Assembly (NCBI GenBank): GCA_963732095.1
Contig: CAVSZA010000016.1
Span: 248,001 to 312,000, forward strand
Source of the DNA: AP-15 sp963732095
Lineage (GTDB): Bacteria; Pseudomonadota; Alphaproteobacteria; ATCC43930; CGMCC-115725
DNA length: 64,000 nt
Reading direction: 5' to 3'
The notes beneath the pieces were generated by a model that saw only the letters and a list, made by a program, of their open reading frames with translations, had not been told where the DNA came from and did no database searches. Below, piece after piece: positions 8,100-16,653 of this stretch. The translations under genes and the position numbers were made by a program. Each line of letters starts with the position of its first letter. Position 1 is the first letter of the stretch.

Positions 8100-10034
8100 T
8101 TGGTCGAATCGTTGACCGGTTTTGCACCCGACAATTCCGCACTCTGGCGGCTCTACCTGAAATTGCTCGACGAGTCCGCAACCACATATCAAACCGCAGG
8201 CGACATGCAGAGCGCCCGCAACTCCGCGATGGCGGCGCTGGCGAGGGGCCGAGAGCTCGCCCTGCGTTACCCCGATGACCGGGAGTGGCAGCACGATATT
8301 TCGCTCACCCTCGACAAGCTGGGCTCCATTGCCCTCAGTAACGGCGAAGCCGCGGAAGCTCTGAATGACTATCAAGAAGCACTCGCTATCTTGCGGCCTC
8401 TTACCGAGGGGGATCCCAATAATTGGATATGGCGGCGCGAACTCGCGATCACCCTCGACGGCATCGGCACCGTCAAGTCTCAAACGGGCGATGCCCGCGG
8501 CGCGCTGGCCGCCTATGACGAGGGGCTGGCAATAATCCGGGGTGTCGCGCAGCACGATCCCGACAATCCGGAGTTACAGCGGCAAATCGCCGTCCGCGTG
8601 ATCGAGACCGGCGATATGAAGCTGACCAACGACGACATCCCTGCGGCGGCAGCCGACTACCAGGACGGCCTGACAATCGCGCGGCGACTGGTCGAGACGG
8701 AGCCCGGAAATACGCAGTGGCAGCGCGACGTCTTCTTCAGCCTGATCAAGATCGGCGATCTGAAAGCGAAAATCGGCGATCCGACCGAGGCTGTCGCGCG
8801 CTACGCGCAGGCAGTGGGAATTGTTCGCCGTCTCGTCAAACTCGATCCCGGTGACCCCCTGCTGCGGTTGGATGTTGCCGTAGGCCTCTGCAAGCTCGGC
8901 GGCGTAGACCCCAAGGAACGGGATCAGGACTATGAGGAGGGGTTGACGATTATGCGCGGTCTGGTGCAGCGCTACCCCGACAACTCCCGCTGGCAGCGAG
9001 AGCTTTCCGTAAGCCTCAATAAGGTCGGCGATGTCAAGCTGCAAGAGGGCGATGCCGACGGCGCCACAGGCCACTATAATGAAGCATTGGCGATCGTCGG
9101 ACGTCTCGCCGAACGCGATCCGGAGAACCTGGTGTGGCTCCGCGATGTTGCGCTGAGCCTCAGCAAAGTCGGCGATGTCAGGCTGCACAGCGGCGATGCT
9201 GGCGGCGCGATCGCCAATTATGAGCAGGCGCTCGAAAAACTCCGCCGGCTGTCGGAGCACGACCCGAACAATACACTTTGGCTCCGGGATCTGACGGGTC
9301 ATCTGAACAAGCTGGGCAATACCAAATTACAGACTGGCGACATCACCGGCGCGGCGAGCAACTTCGGTAAGTCGCTCGCTGTCGCGCGCCATCTGATCGA
9401 GCACGATCCCGAAAATGCACTGTGGCAGTCGGACCTCTGGATGGCCCTCAACAATGTTGGCGACGTCAAGCTTCGCACGAACGACGCCAGCGGCGCGACA
9501 CCTAATTATCAGGAAGCGCTCGCTATCGCTCAGCTTTTGGCCAATCACGATCCGGGCAATGAGGTGTGGCAATCGGATCTCTGGATATCCCTCAACAATG
9601 TTGGCGACGTCAAGCTTCGCACGAACGACGCTAGCGGCGCGACACCTAATTATCAGGAAGCGCTCGCTATCGCTCAGCTCTTGGCCAATCACGATCCGGG
9701 CAATGAGGTGTGGCAATCGGATCTCTGGATCACGCTCTACAAGCTGAGCGAGGCCAAGCTAACCCTCGGCGATGCAACCGCCGCTCGTGGCCTTTGCGCG
9801 GAAGGCCTGACGATCATCCGCGCGCTGGCAGCCAGCCATTCCGGCAATGTGCAACGCCAGTTGCAGCTTGTGATGACACTTCACCTGCTTGCGAGAATGC
9901 AAGGCGGGTCCGAACGCGAGCGCGCACTGAACGAAGCCCTGACAATTCTCGAACAACTCCAAGTCACGAACCAACTGCCGCCCGATAAAATTAGCTGGCT
10001 AGATAAGATCCGCCAAGAATTGCCGGCGAATTAA
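8100..10034 (+). CDS. TPR-like repeat protein, probably the sensor half of the nSTAND1 gene
   Basis: About 644 residues of tandem 48-residue TPR-like units (pattern A-Y-x-E-A-L-A-I-x-R-x-L...D-P-x-N-x-x-W-Q-R-D-L). No signal peptide and no catalytic domain. The frame is open upstream to a TAG at 8010, and no good ribosome site precedes the TTG at 8100. The first residues (VESLTGFAPDNSALWRL) resemble what normally follows the transmembrane linker in single-chain nSTAND1-TPR proteins. I infer that this and the preceding gene were one protein now separated by a frameshift near 8035-8100; a separately initiated two-gene version cannot be excluded. Confidence 0.75.
   Translation: MVESLTGFAPDNSALWRLYLKLLDESATTYQTAGDMQSARNSAMAALARGRELALRYPDDREWQHDISLTLDKLGSIALSNGEAAEALNDYQEALAILRPLTEGDPNNWIWRRELAITLDGIGTVKSQTGDARGALAAYDEGLAIIRGVAQHDPDNPELQRQIAVRVIETGDMKLTNDDIPAAAADYQDGLTIARRLVETEPGNTQWQRDVFFSLIKIGDLKAKIGDPTEAVARYAQAVGIVRRLVKLDPGDPLLRLDVAVGLCKLGGVDPKERDQDYEEGLTIMRGLVQRYPDNSRWQRELSVSLNKVGDVKLQEGDADGATGHYNEALAIVGRLAERDPENLVWLRDVALSLSKVGDVRLHSGDAGGAIANYEQALEKLRRLSEHDPNNTLWLRDLTGHLNKLGNTKLQTGDITGAASNFGKSLAVARHLIEHDPENALWQSDLWMALNNVGDVKLRTNDASGATPNYQEALAIAQLLANHDPGNEVWQSDLWISLNNVGDVKLRTNDASGATPNYQEALAIAQLLANHDPGNEVWQSDLWITLYKLSEAKLTLGDATAARGLCAEGLTIIRALAASHSGNVQRQLQLVMTLHLLARMQGGSERERALNEALTILEQLQVTNQLPPDKISWLDKIRQELPAN
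9423..9710 (+). repeat. 144-bp tandem duplication inside the TPR coding region
   Basis: Two adjacent copies, 9423-9566 and 9567-9710, differ at only a handful of positions (for example tggcagtcgg versus tggcaatcgg). The period of 144 bp equals exactly one 48-residue repeat unit, so the reading frame is kept. The other TPR units in the gene are far more divergent, so this duplication is recent. Confidence 0.95.
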
Positions 10035-10346
10035 GCTCGATGGACTACTCTTATTCTGAACCAATCCGAAAACAGAGCCCTATGACACCGGTGACGCCTT
10101 TCCGATCCTCGTTCAGCGAATAGAGACGGTGGTGTCCAAATAGAATGTCAATTGGGCGCAATACCTCATGAAGCCGGAGAAGGAGAAGGTCTCGGTACAA
10201 CTACGTACGCCGGCGGCCTGGTCTCTCCATCGGCGAGGGCTGTCGCGCCGCGCGTTACCCGTCGCCGCGAGCGGTGTGTTATAGATTGCCGATGATCGCC
10301 GGCGGCGAAACGCGGCGCGGCCGGCACCCGAAAGAAGGACTTGGTC
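10035..10346. other. Intergenic region before the dioxygenase cluster
   Basis: About 310 bases with no convincing ORF, repeat or RNA. It should contain the promoter of the ring-hydroxylating dioxygenase operon. A TATAGA-like hexamer around 10280 is the only AT-rich element and I do not rate it strongly. Confidence 0.4.
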
Positions 10347-11147
10347 ATGGGTTGGCTCGACGGGCAAGTGGCGTTGGTGACGGGCGGCGGCTCCGGCATC
10401 GGCCGGGCGGTGGTCGCGCGCTTTATCGCGGAAGGCGCACGCGTCGGGGTGCTCGACCGGGTGCCGGGCCGGGCCGACGAGCTGCGCGCCGAGTTTGGCG
10501 ACGCTATCGTCGCCGTTACCGGCGATGTCACCCAACTCGCCGACAACAAGCGCGCAGTAGCGGAAACGGTCGCGGAATTTGGCCGGCTAGATATCTTTGT
10601 CGGCAACGCCGGCGTGTTCGACAACTTTCTTTCGCTCGCCGAATTTCCCGAAGAGACATTGTCGGAGGCCTGCGACGAGCTGTTTGGCGTCAATGTCAAG
10701 GGATGCATCCTCGGCGCCAAAGCGGTGTTGCCCGAGCTGCTAAAGACCGACGGCTCGATGGTCTTTACCGCGTCGGTGGCAGGCTCTAATTCGGGCGGCG
10801 GCGGGCCTCTCTATACGGCCTCGAAGCACGCGGTCGTGGGCTTGATCCGGCAATTGGCCGTCGAGTTGGGTCCGCGCATCCGGGTGAACGGAGTTGCGCC
10901 GGGCGGCACGATCACCGATCTGCGCGGGCTTTCACTTCTGCAGCAGGACCACCGCTCGCACTTTGCCGATCCAAATATCGAGGAGCAGATGCGAGCCAAC
11001 AATCCATTGCAGATCGCGCTGGCACCCGGCGATCTTGCCGGCGCCTACGTATTTCTGTCGTCGCGGACCAATGCCCGAGGCATCACCGGGACGATCCTTA
11101 CGGTGGATGCTGGCGCCACTCTCCGGATGCCGCGGCGGACCAATTAA
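10347..11147 (+). CDS. SDR-family cis-dihydrodiol dehydrogenase (BphB/HcaB-like)
   Basis: A 266-residue short-chain dehydrogenase. The NAD-binding motif TGGGSGIG is near residue 12, NAG is in FVGNAGVFDN, and the catalytic Tyr-x-x-x-Lys is YTASKHA (about 155). The segment QDHRSHFADPNIEEQMRANN and the ending ITGTILTVDAGATL resemble dehydrogenases that rearomatise cis-dihydrodiols (BphB, HcaB). This fits its place directly before the Rieske dioxygenase subunit genes, which would make the diol. The start at 10347 is preceded by AAGAAGGAC. The exact aromatic substrate is not evident. Confidence 0.85.
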   Translation: MGWLDGQVALVTGGGSGIGRAVVARFIAEGARVGVLDRVPGRADELRAEFGDAIVAVTGDVTQLADNKRAVAETVAEFGRLDIFVGNAGVFDNFLSLAEFPEETLSEACDELFGVNVKGCILGAKAVLPELLKTDGSMVFTASVAGSNSGGGGPLYTASKHAVVGLIRQLAVELGPRIRVNGVAPGGTITDLRGLSLLQQDHRSHFADPNIEEQMRANNPLQIALAPGDLAGAYVFLSSRTNARGITGTILTVDAGATLRMPRRTN

Positions 11148-11160
11148 GGAGGCAACCCAA

Positions 11161-12432
11161 ATGACCGCTCAGATGAGCCAACTCGTCGATTCAGATAACG
11201 GCCTCCTCAGCCGCCGCATCTTTATCGAGCCGGAGATCTATCAACAGGAACAGGAGCGGATTTTTGCCCGCTGCTGGCTTTTCCTGTGTCACGACAGCCA
11301 GATCCCGCAGCCGGGGGATTTCTTCACGACCTATATGGGCGAGGACCCGGTTCTGGTGGTGCGCGACAGCGCCGGCCACGTCCATGCGTTTCTCAATGTC
11401 TGCCGGCACCGCGGCAACCGGCTGTGTCGGGCGGATACCGGCAACACCGCCACCTTTACTTGCGCCTATCACGGTTGGACCTACCGCAATGACGGTCGCT
11501 TGGTCGGCGTGCCTTATCTCAAGGAAGCCTATCATGGCGAGTTGGACCGCGAGCGCTGGGGTTTGACGCCGGTCGCACAGTTGGAGAGTTACAAGGGCCT
11601 GTACTTTGCCACCTTTGATCCCGAGGCGCCGCCGCTGTGCGAGTATCTCGGCGAGATGGCCTGGTACATCGACACCTTTGTCGACCGCCGCGAAGGCGGC
11701 ATCGAGATTGTCGCGACCCACAAATGGGTCATGCCGTGCAACTGGAAGTTTCCGGCCGAGAATTTCGGCGGTGACGCCTATCACGTGCACTGGAGCCACG
11801 GCGCGGCGATCGCGACCGGGTTCAGCGTCGGGTCCACCGCGAGCCCGGCGACCGCCAACAGGATGGTGTCGCCGGGTAACGGCCATGTCCTGATCTGCAT
11901 CGGCCCTGACGGCTTCGGCGATGCACCGATACCCGAGATCCAGGCCTACGAACGCGAGATCCGACCGGAAGTCAATCGGCGGCTGGGGGAGCGGGCAGCT
12001 CTGGTCAATCCGATCGTCGGCACCGTGTTTCCCAACTTCTCGCTGCTGCGGGGGACCTCACGCACATTCCGCGTATGGCATCCGCGTGGCCCGGAGAAAA
12101 CCGAGATCTGGTCGTGGGTGTTCGCCGACAAAGCCGCGCCGCCGGAAGTGAAGAACGCGTTCCGGTTGTCGGGCGTGCGCGGGTTCAGCCCAGCCGGGAC
12201 CTTCGAGCAGGACGACATGGACAATTGGCAGGAATGTACGCAGACCTGCCGCGGGGTCATGGCGCGGCGCATGCCAATCAACAATCAGATGGGGCTCGGG
12301 CATGAGCGCTTCGATGCCGGCCTCGGCGCTTGGGCCAGCAATTCCGGGTTCAGCGAGAGCAACCATCGCCAGTTCTATCGCCGCTGGGCCCGGCTGATGG
12401 ACGCCGAGAGCTGGGCCAAGGTTGGAACATGA
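11161..12432 (+). CDS. Aromatic-ring-hydroxylating dioxygenase, large (Rieske) subunit
   Basis: A 423-residue alpha subunit. The Rieske [2Fe-2S] ligands are CRHRGN and, about 20 residues on, CAYHGW (residues about 81-105). The mononuclear iron site is in the NFGGDAYHVHWSH segment (about 202-214), giving the Asp and two His ligands. The enzyme adds both oxygen atoms to an aromatic ring with electrons from a ferredoxin/reductase not encoded here. AAGGAGGCAACCCAA precedes the ATG at 11161, 13 bases after the dehydrogenase gene, and the stop overlaps the beta-subunit start as ATGA. A longer open frame upstream lies over the dehydrogenase gene and is not used. Confidence 0.93.
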   Translation: MTAQMSQLVDSDNGLLSRRIFIEPEIYQQEQERIFARCWLFLCHDSQIPQPGDFFTTYMGEDPVLVVRDSAGHVHAFLNVCRHRGNRLCRADTGNTATFTCAYHGWTYRNDGRLVGVPYLKEAYHGELDRERWGLTPVAQLESYKGLYFATFDPEAPPLCEYLGEMAWYIDTFVDRREGGIEIVATHKWVMPCNWKFPAENFGGDAYHVHWSHGAAIATGFSVGSTASPATANRMVSPGNGHVLICIGPDGFGDAPIPEIQAYEREIRPEVNRRLGERAALVNPIVGTVFPNFSLLRGTSRTFRVWHPRGPEKTEIWSWVFADKAAPPEVKNAFRLSGVRGFSPAGTFEQDDMDNWQECTQTCRGVMARRMPINNQMGLGHERFDAGLGAWASNSGFSESNHRQFYRRWARLMDAESWAKVGT

Positions 12433-12968
12433 GCGGCGAGCTAATCCGCGAAGTCGAGCAGTTCCTCTACCGAGAAGCCCGTCTCTTGGACGAGCGGCGC
12501 TTTCCCGAATGGCTGCAGCTGTTCACCGACGACGTCCGCTATTGGATGGTGACGCGGAGCAATCTTTATCCCCGGTCCAGCAAGGCCATCGCCAGTCTAA
12601 ATCCAGGCCGCAACATCGACGAAAACGCCGACGAGGATGGACTGGCCATATTGGACGAGACCAAAAACACGCTGGAGGGCCGCGTCGCGCGGTTGGAAAC
12701 CGGCATGGCCTGGGCGGAGGACCCGCCGTCCCGCACCCGCCACCTGATTGCCAATATCGAGGTCGCGCCCGGCGACACATCCTCCGAGCTTGAGGTGCAT
12801 TCCAATTTCATCGTCTACCGCAGCCGCTCGGAAACCGAGCAGGATTTCTACATCGGAACGCGACGCGATACCCTGCGCCGCGTCGGTGCCGCGCTACGCA
12901 TCAGCCGCCGCAAGATAACCCTCGACCAGAACGTGCTCGTCGCGAAGAACGTCAGCATCTTCTTTTGA
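12429..12968 (+). CDS. Aromatic-ring-hydroxylating dioxygenase, small (beta) subunit
   Basis: A 179-residue SnoaL-fold beta subunit (EVEQFLYREARLLDERRF...WLQLFTDDVRYWM at the start; RRKITLDQNVL at the end) that assembles with the alpha subunit as an alpha3beta3 hexamer and is structural. The ATG overlaps the alpha stop (ATGA), indicating translational coupling. No ferredoxin or reductase gene follows, so electron-transfer partners must be elsewhere. Confidence 0.92.
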   Translation: MSGELIREVEQFLYREARLLDERRFPEWLQLFTDDVRYWMVTRSNLYPRSSKAIASLNPGRNIDENADEDGLAILDETKNTLEGRVARLETGMAWAEDPPSRTRHLIANIEVAPGDTSSELEVHSNFIVYRSRSETEQDFYIGTRRDTLRRVGAALRISRRKITLDQNVLVAKNVSIFF

Positions 12969-13029
12969 TGCTGATTCGAAGGCCCCCCGCGATGCGTAGA
13001 GATCAACGGGATCAACCAAAGTCGTCTTG

Positions 13030-13130
13030 CGCGGACTTGATCCGCGCATCCACGCCTTTGTCTCCGGCGCTGGAAGGGGTGGATGGCCGGGTCAAGCCAG
13101 GTCAAGCCCGGCCAAGACGAGGTTATACGG
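13030..13130. repeat. 'GLDPRIH'-type palindromic intergenic repeat
   Basis: GACTTGATCCGCGCATCC near the start and GGATGGCCGGGTCAAG further on form an imperfect dyad. A forward frame reads RGLDPRIH, the spurious peptide widely produced by this repeat family in alphaproteobacterial genomes. Non-coding; the element probably spreads as a REP-like repeat. Confidence 0.7.
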
Positions 13131-13174
13131 CCGATTTCTTCCAGACAGCCCCCGCGGTGCGGCACAGGGGATCA

Positions 13175-13240
13175 AGCCCCTCCCATTCCCTCCCCCGCAA
13201 GCGGGGAGGGTTAGGGTGGGGGCTTGGTGGGTCAGGGTCT
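13175..13240. repeat. Palindromic repeat with CTCCCC/GGGGAG arms
   Basis: A CCCTCCCCCGC...GCGGGGAGGG hairpin followed by TTAGGGTGGGGG, a common intergenic repeat type in alphaproteobacteria. It lies between the convergent dioxygenase and uppP genes, so it could also act as a bidirectional terminator. Confidence 0.65.
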
Positions 13241-14046
13241 CAGCGTGACATTACGAGGAGCAGCAGCGCGACGCTGCCGATTGCGATGCGGTACCAGGCG
13301 AAGACGCCAAAGCCGTGGCGGCTGACAAAGCCGACGAGGGTGCGCACGACGAAAAGGGCGCAGATGAACGCGACGACGAACCCGATCGCGATCAATTCCC
13401 CACCCTCGACCGTTAGGATGGCGCGGTTTTTGTAGAGGTCGTAGACAGTCGCGCCGAGCATCGTCGGCACCGCCAAGAAGAAAGAGAACTGGGTCGCCGC
13501 CGCCCGGTCGACGCGCAGCATCATCGCCCCCATGATCGTCGTGCCGGCGCGCGACACGCCGGGGATCATCGCCAGGATCTGGCAGCAGCCGATCCCGAGC
13601 GCGGTGCGCAACTTCATCTGGTCGACATCGAGGACCTGCGGCCGCGGCCGCAGCCGCTCGATGATAAGGATCAGAATCCCTCCCACAATAAGGGCGACGG
13701 AAACGACCCAGGGCGAGAACAGCACCTCCTTGATTATCCGGTGCGCCATCACACCGACCACCGCCGCCGGCAGAAACGCGATCACGATATTCGCGACAAA
13801 TCGCTGCGAGATCGGGTCGGAGGTCAGCCCCAACGCAGCATTCGTAAAGCGCTCGCGGTAGACCCAGCACACCGCGAGGATTGCTCCCAATTGGATCACG
13901 ATGTCGAAGAGCTTGCTCTCCGGCCCCTCAATCCCGAGCAGGCTGTCGGCGAGGATCAGATGGCCGGTCGAGGAAACCGGCAGAAACTCGGTCAGCCCCT
14001 CGACAATGCCGAGGAGACCGGCCGAAAGATAATCGGCGGGATGCAT
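13240..14046 (-). CDS. uppP: Undecaprenyl-diphosphatase UppP (BacA)
   Basis: A 268-residue polytopic inner-membrane protein that dephosphorylates undecaprenyl pyrophosphate to recycle the lipid carrier for peptidoglycan and other envelope polymers, and gives bacitracin resistance. Both family motifs are visible: GIVEGLTEFLPVSSTGHLIL (about 13-32) and IPGVSRAGTTI (about 160-170). Several hydrophobic segments follow, ending IAIGSVALLLLVMSR. It is transcribed alone. Confidence 0.95.
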   Translation of the reverse strand: MHPADYLSAGLLGIVEGLTEFLPVSSTGHLILADSLLGIEGPESKLFDIVIQLGAILAVCWVYRERFTNAALGLTSDPISQRFVANIVIAFLPAAVVGVMAHRIIKEVLFSPWVVSVALIVGGILILIIERLRPRPQVLDVDQMKLRTALGIGCCQILAMIPGVSRAGTTIMGAMMLRVDRAAATQFSFFLAVPTMLGATVYDLYKNRAILTVEGGELIAIGFVVAFICALFVVRTLVGFVSRHGFGVFAWYRIAIGSVALLLLVMSR

Positions 14047-14177
14047 GACGCGCTCAGGTGCCCATGGCCCTGGCGCCTGTCAAGTGAGCCGACGCGGCGG
14101 CGGCCGCGATGGCTGTCGGGCTGGTTCTGATCGACGCGGGGCCGCGCGCTCGTCCAATCCTGGCGAATCGAGCCGGC

Positions 14178-15404
14178 TTAGAGGACCCCCTCCTGGCGCA
14201 GCGTCTCGACCTCTCCCGCGCCGATGCCGAGCCAGTTGTGCAGCACCTCGGCGCTGTCCGCCCCGAGCGCCGGCGATCCTTTCAGCCGCACGGTCTTGCC
14301 GTCGACCCGCACAGGCCAGGTCGCCATTTTGTAGTCGCCATTGTGGTGATGGACGGTCTGCATGATGCCGCGCTCCTCGAAGCTCGGCTCGTTCTGCAAT
14401 TCCATCGTGTCGAACACCGCGCCCGACGGCACGCCGACGGCGATCAGTTTTTCCATCGCCTCGCGCTTGTCGTGTTGGCGGGTCCATTCGCCGATGATCG
14501 CGTCGAGCTCCTTCTCGTTCTTGACGCGGAGGTCGCCGGTCGCGAAACGCGGGTCTTCGATCAACTCCTCGCGCCCGATCAGTTTCATCAATCGCGACCA
14601 GTGCTCCGGGTTGGCCCGGCTGGTGGTCAGGTAGACGTAGTCGTTGGGGCCGCCGCCCTTGGCCGGGTAGAGCCCCGACGGGGCGTTGTTGCCGCCGCCC
14701 GATTTGGCGCCATTGCGCCGCGCTGCTCTGCCGGTGCGGGCCATCGTCGCAAAGCAGGTGCGCATGTAATGGATCATCGCGTCCTGCATCGCCACCTGCA
14801 GCCGCCGCCCCTGGCCGGTGCGGTTGCGCTCGTGCAAGGCGCCGAGGATCGTCGCCGCCATCAACATGCCGGTGCCGGTGTCGCCAAAGCTCAACCCGGG
14901 CTTCACCGGCGGGCGGTCGGGCTCGCCGGTGACAGAGATCGGACCGCCCGCGGCCTGCGCGATCATGTCGAAGGCCAGCCCCTTTTCATGCGGGCTGCCG
15001 GTTCCGAAACCCTTGACTTGGCAATAGATGATGCGTGGGTTGATTTTCTTGACCGAGTCGTAGTCGAGCCCCAAGCGCTCGATCGTGCCGGGCGCCATGT
15101 TCTCGACCGTGACATCGGCCTTCTTCAGCATTTCCTTGACGATATCGAGCCCCTTCCGCGATTTCAGATTGATGGTGAGGGACTTCTTGTTGACGTTGAA
15201 CTGGTGGAAATACCACGGGTCGTCATCAGGCTTGCCGGGGCGCAGCCGGCGGCCGGGATCCCCCCGCCCCGGGTTCTCGATCTTGACCACCTCCGCGCCA
15301 AACCAGGCGAGCACCTCGGTGGTGGTGGTGCCCGCCTCGAACTGGGTGAAGTCCACCACTTTGACGCCCTGAAGAAAGTTGAAGTCCTGAGTAATGTCGC
15401 TCAT
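14178..15404 (-). CDS. CaiB/BaiF (family III) CoA-transferase
   Basis: About 408 residues of a family III CoA-transferase, which moves CoA between carboxylic acids through an aspartyl-CoA intermediate. The diagnostic N-terminal region LQGVKVVDFTQFEAGTTTTEVLAWFGAEVVKIE and the glycine-rich SVTGEPDRPPVKPGLSFGDTGTG segment are present. The start at 15404 is preceded by GGAGGAACGGCG and gives the normal N terminus; an in-frame upstream ATG (15491) adds an unrelated 29-residue stretch. Substrate unknown; oxalyl-, formyl- and aryl-CoA transferases share this family. Confidence 0.88.
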   Translation of the reverse strand: MSDITQDFNFLQGVKVVDFTQFEAGTTTTEVLAWFGAEVVKIENPGRGDPGRRLRPGKPDDDPWYFHQFNVNKKSLTINLKSRKGLDIVKEMLKKADVTVENMAPGTIERLGLDYDSVKKINPRIIYCQVKGFGTGSPHEKGLAFDMIAQAAGGPISVTGEPDRPPVKPGLSFGDTGTGMLMAATILGALHERNRTGQGRRLQVAMQDAMIHYMRTCFATMARTGRAARRNGAKSGGGNNAPSGLYPAKGGGPNDYVYLTTSRANPEHWSRLMKLIGREELIEDPRFATGDLRVKNEKELDAIIGEWTRQHDKREAMEKLIAVGVPSGAVFDTMELQNEPSFEERGIMQTVHHHNGDYKMATWPVRVDGKTVRLKGSPALGADSAEVLHNWLGIGAGEVETLRQEGVL

Positions 15405-16064
15405 CGCCGTTCCTCCGCTTGCGCACAAATCCTGGGACACAGCCTGCGCCTTCGCGCGACCCACCGCAACGCTTCTCACTGCGCCGGTCACGCCAACATC
15501 ACGAGATGGGCTCGCCGCTGATCTGAGCGGGGCGATTTCAAATCACTGCAAATCCGATCACCCCAAATCCGACATTGGCTGCTTGCGCGGCCCGATCGGC
15601 GTCAGCAGGAAGCTGATCGTAGTTAGCGGCCTCGCCGAGCATTCGTATCTTCACGGCGGGTTGTCACCCCTCTCGCGACTTGGCGAGCTCGAGTGGCTTG
15701 CCGCCGATAATGATGGGCGAGGTCCGACGTCTGGCCCCGACAGCTCGTGGGGTAGCGGTAGAGAAAGTCCGCGGGCAGGTTGACCTCGTCGAGCAATCGG
15801 CTCACCCGCCGATGCAATGCCGGAGCCGTGCAGGGTCGCTACCTGACATAGCCGCCACTCGCCGGCGCCTGGTCGGCCATGTCGGGACGGCTTAAACTTC
15901 CGCGCAACCTGGCTGCATGGCGGCCGCAAGCTGGCTATGATACGGTCGCGGGGGCGCGAACCCCGGTGATCGTCATGCTGGCATTGGAGCCGTGGGTGTT
16001 CGGACCTCGGTGCATCCGGACACCCGACGTGTCGGACATGCACATCTGGTGAGAGGAGACGCAA
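15405..16064. other. Intergenic region with gene relic
   Basis: About 660 bases without an intact gene. The only recognisable content is the ABC-ATPase relic at about 15700-15830 on the minus strand. A long minus-strand open frame covering 15651-16511 has no domain signature apart from that relic and runs through the opposite strand of the 16065 gene. Confidence 0.5.
15700..15830 (-). pseudogene. Relic of an ABC-transporter ATPase (signature-motif region)
   Basis: On the minus strand one frame reads RRVSRLLDEVNLPADFLYRYP and the next frame reads PHELSG. Together they match the stretch that precedes the LSGGQ signature of peptide-type (Opp/Dpp) ABC ATPases. No single frame holds both parts, and Walker motifs are absent. 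The intact transporter must be lost or elsewhere. Short match, so moderate confidence. Confidence 0.4.
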
Positions 16065-16526
16065 ATGATGACGGAACAGCCACAGCCACGGCGGATGCAG
16101 CAGACCATGCCCGAGAACGGCGGCGGATGGCACCACGTCAATGCGGGGCCGCATCTGCATGTAATGTTTCACCCCAACCGGCAATTGCTTGGCCGGGAGG
16201 CGGATGACATCGAACGGCCCAGCATCGTGGTGGCCGTCGCGGGCAAGCGGGAGCAAGCGCTCCGCTTCGATCCCTTCAGCGTTGGCAGCCACTATCACAT
16301 CCGTCCGAGCCAGCGTGGCAGGCAGCTTCCGCTTTGGGTGAAGGAGGGGCAGAAGCCGCTCGACGTCGCTCTGGCGTTCTTCGAAAAGCCGCTGCGGTTC
16401 CGCGGACTCCTTGCACAGGCGGAAGAAGACGGTGTGGCATCGCAACTGGATGACGCCGACTTGGCGAGTGCCGCCCGGCAGATCCGGGAACTCCATGCCC
16501 GCGCACGCCACATGGCCGCCGCTTGA
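16065..16526 (+). CDS. Hypothetical protein
   Basis: A 153-residue protein I do not recognise. A good ribosome site (GAGAGGAGACGCAA) precedes the ATG. The N-terminal half is rich in His (GGGWHHVNAGPHLHVMFHP), followed by two short beta-like stretches (SIVVAVAGKREQALRF) and a helical C terminus (LASAARQIRELHARARHMA). No signal peptide or transmembrane segment. The His cluster could bind a metal (inference). Neighbouring genes encode an NHL propeller and a cupin, giving no clear functional hint. Confidence 0.65.
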   Translation: MMTEQPQPRRMQQTMPENGGGWHHVNAGPHLHVMFHPNRQLLGREADDIERPSIVVAVAGKREQALRFDPFSVGSHYHIRPSQRGRQLPLWVKEGQKPLDVALAFFEKPLRFRGLLAQAEEDGVASQLDDADLASAARQIRELHARARHMAAA

Positions 16527-16653
16527 CGCCGGGGAGCAGGCCCGTGGCGGGCTGGGCTTAACGGCTAGTAACGGCGACAGTGCGGGACGAACGTTGCGCC
16601 GCGATAAGCGGCAGAGGAGGACTTTCGTCCTCGTTTTCGGGAGGAAGGCGGTA

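Noticed and set aside
10894..11160. N-terminal extension of the Rieske alpha subunit
   Set aside because: It overlaps the dehydrogenase gene in another frame and lacks a ribosome site; AAGGAGG stands before the ATG at 11161.
13027..13248. Small ORF reading RGLDPRIH
   Set aside because: Typical translation artefact of an intergenic repeat, not a gene.
15651..16511. Long minus-strand open frame (286 codons)
   Set aside because: It runs antisense to the 16065 gene, which has a good ribosome site, and shows no domain beyond the short ABC-ATPase relic.
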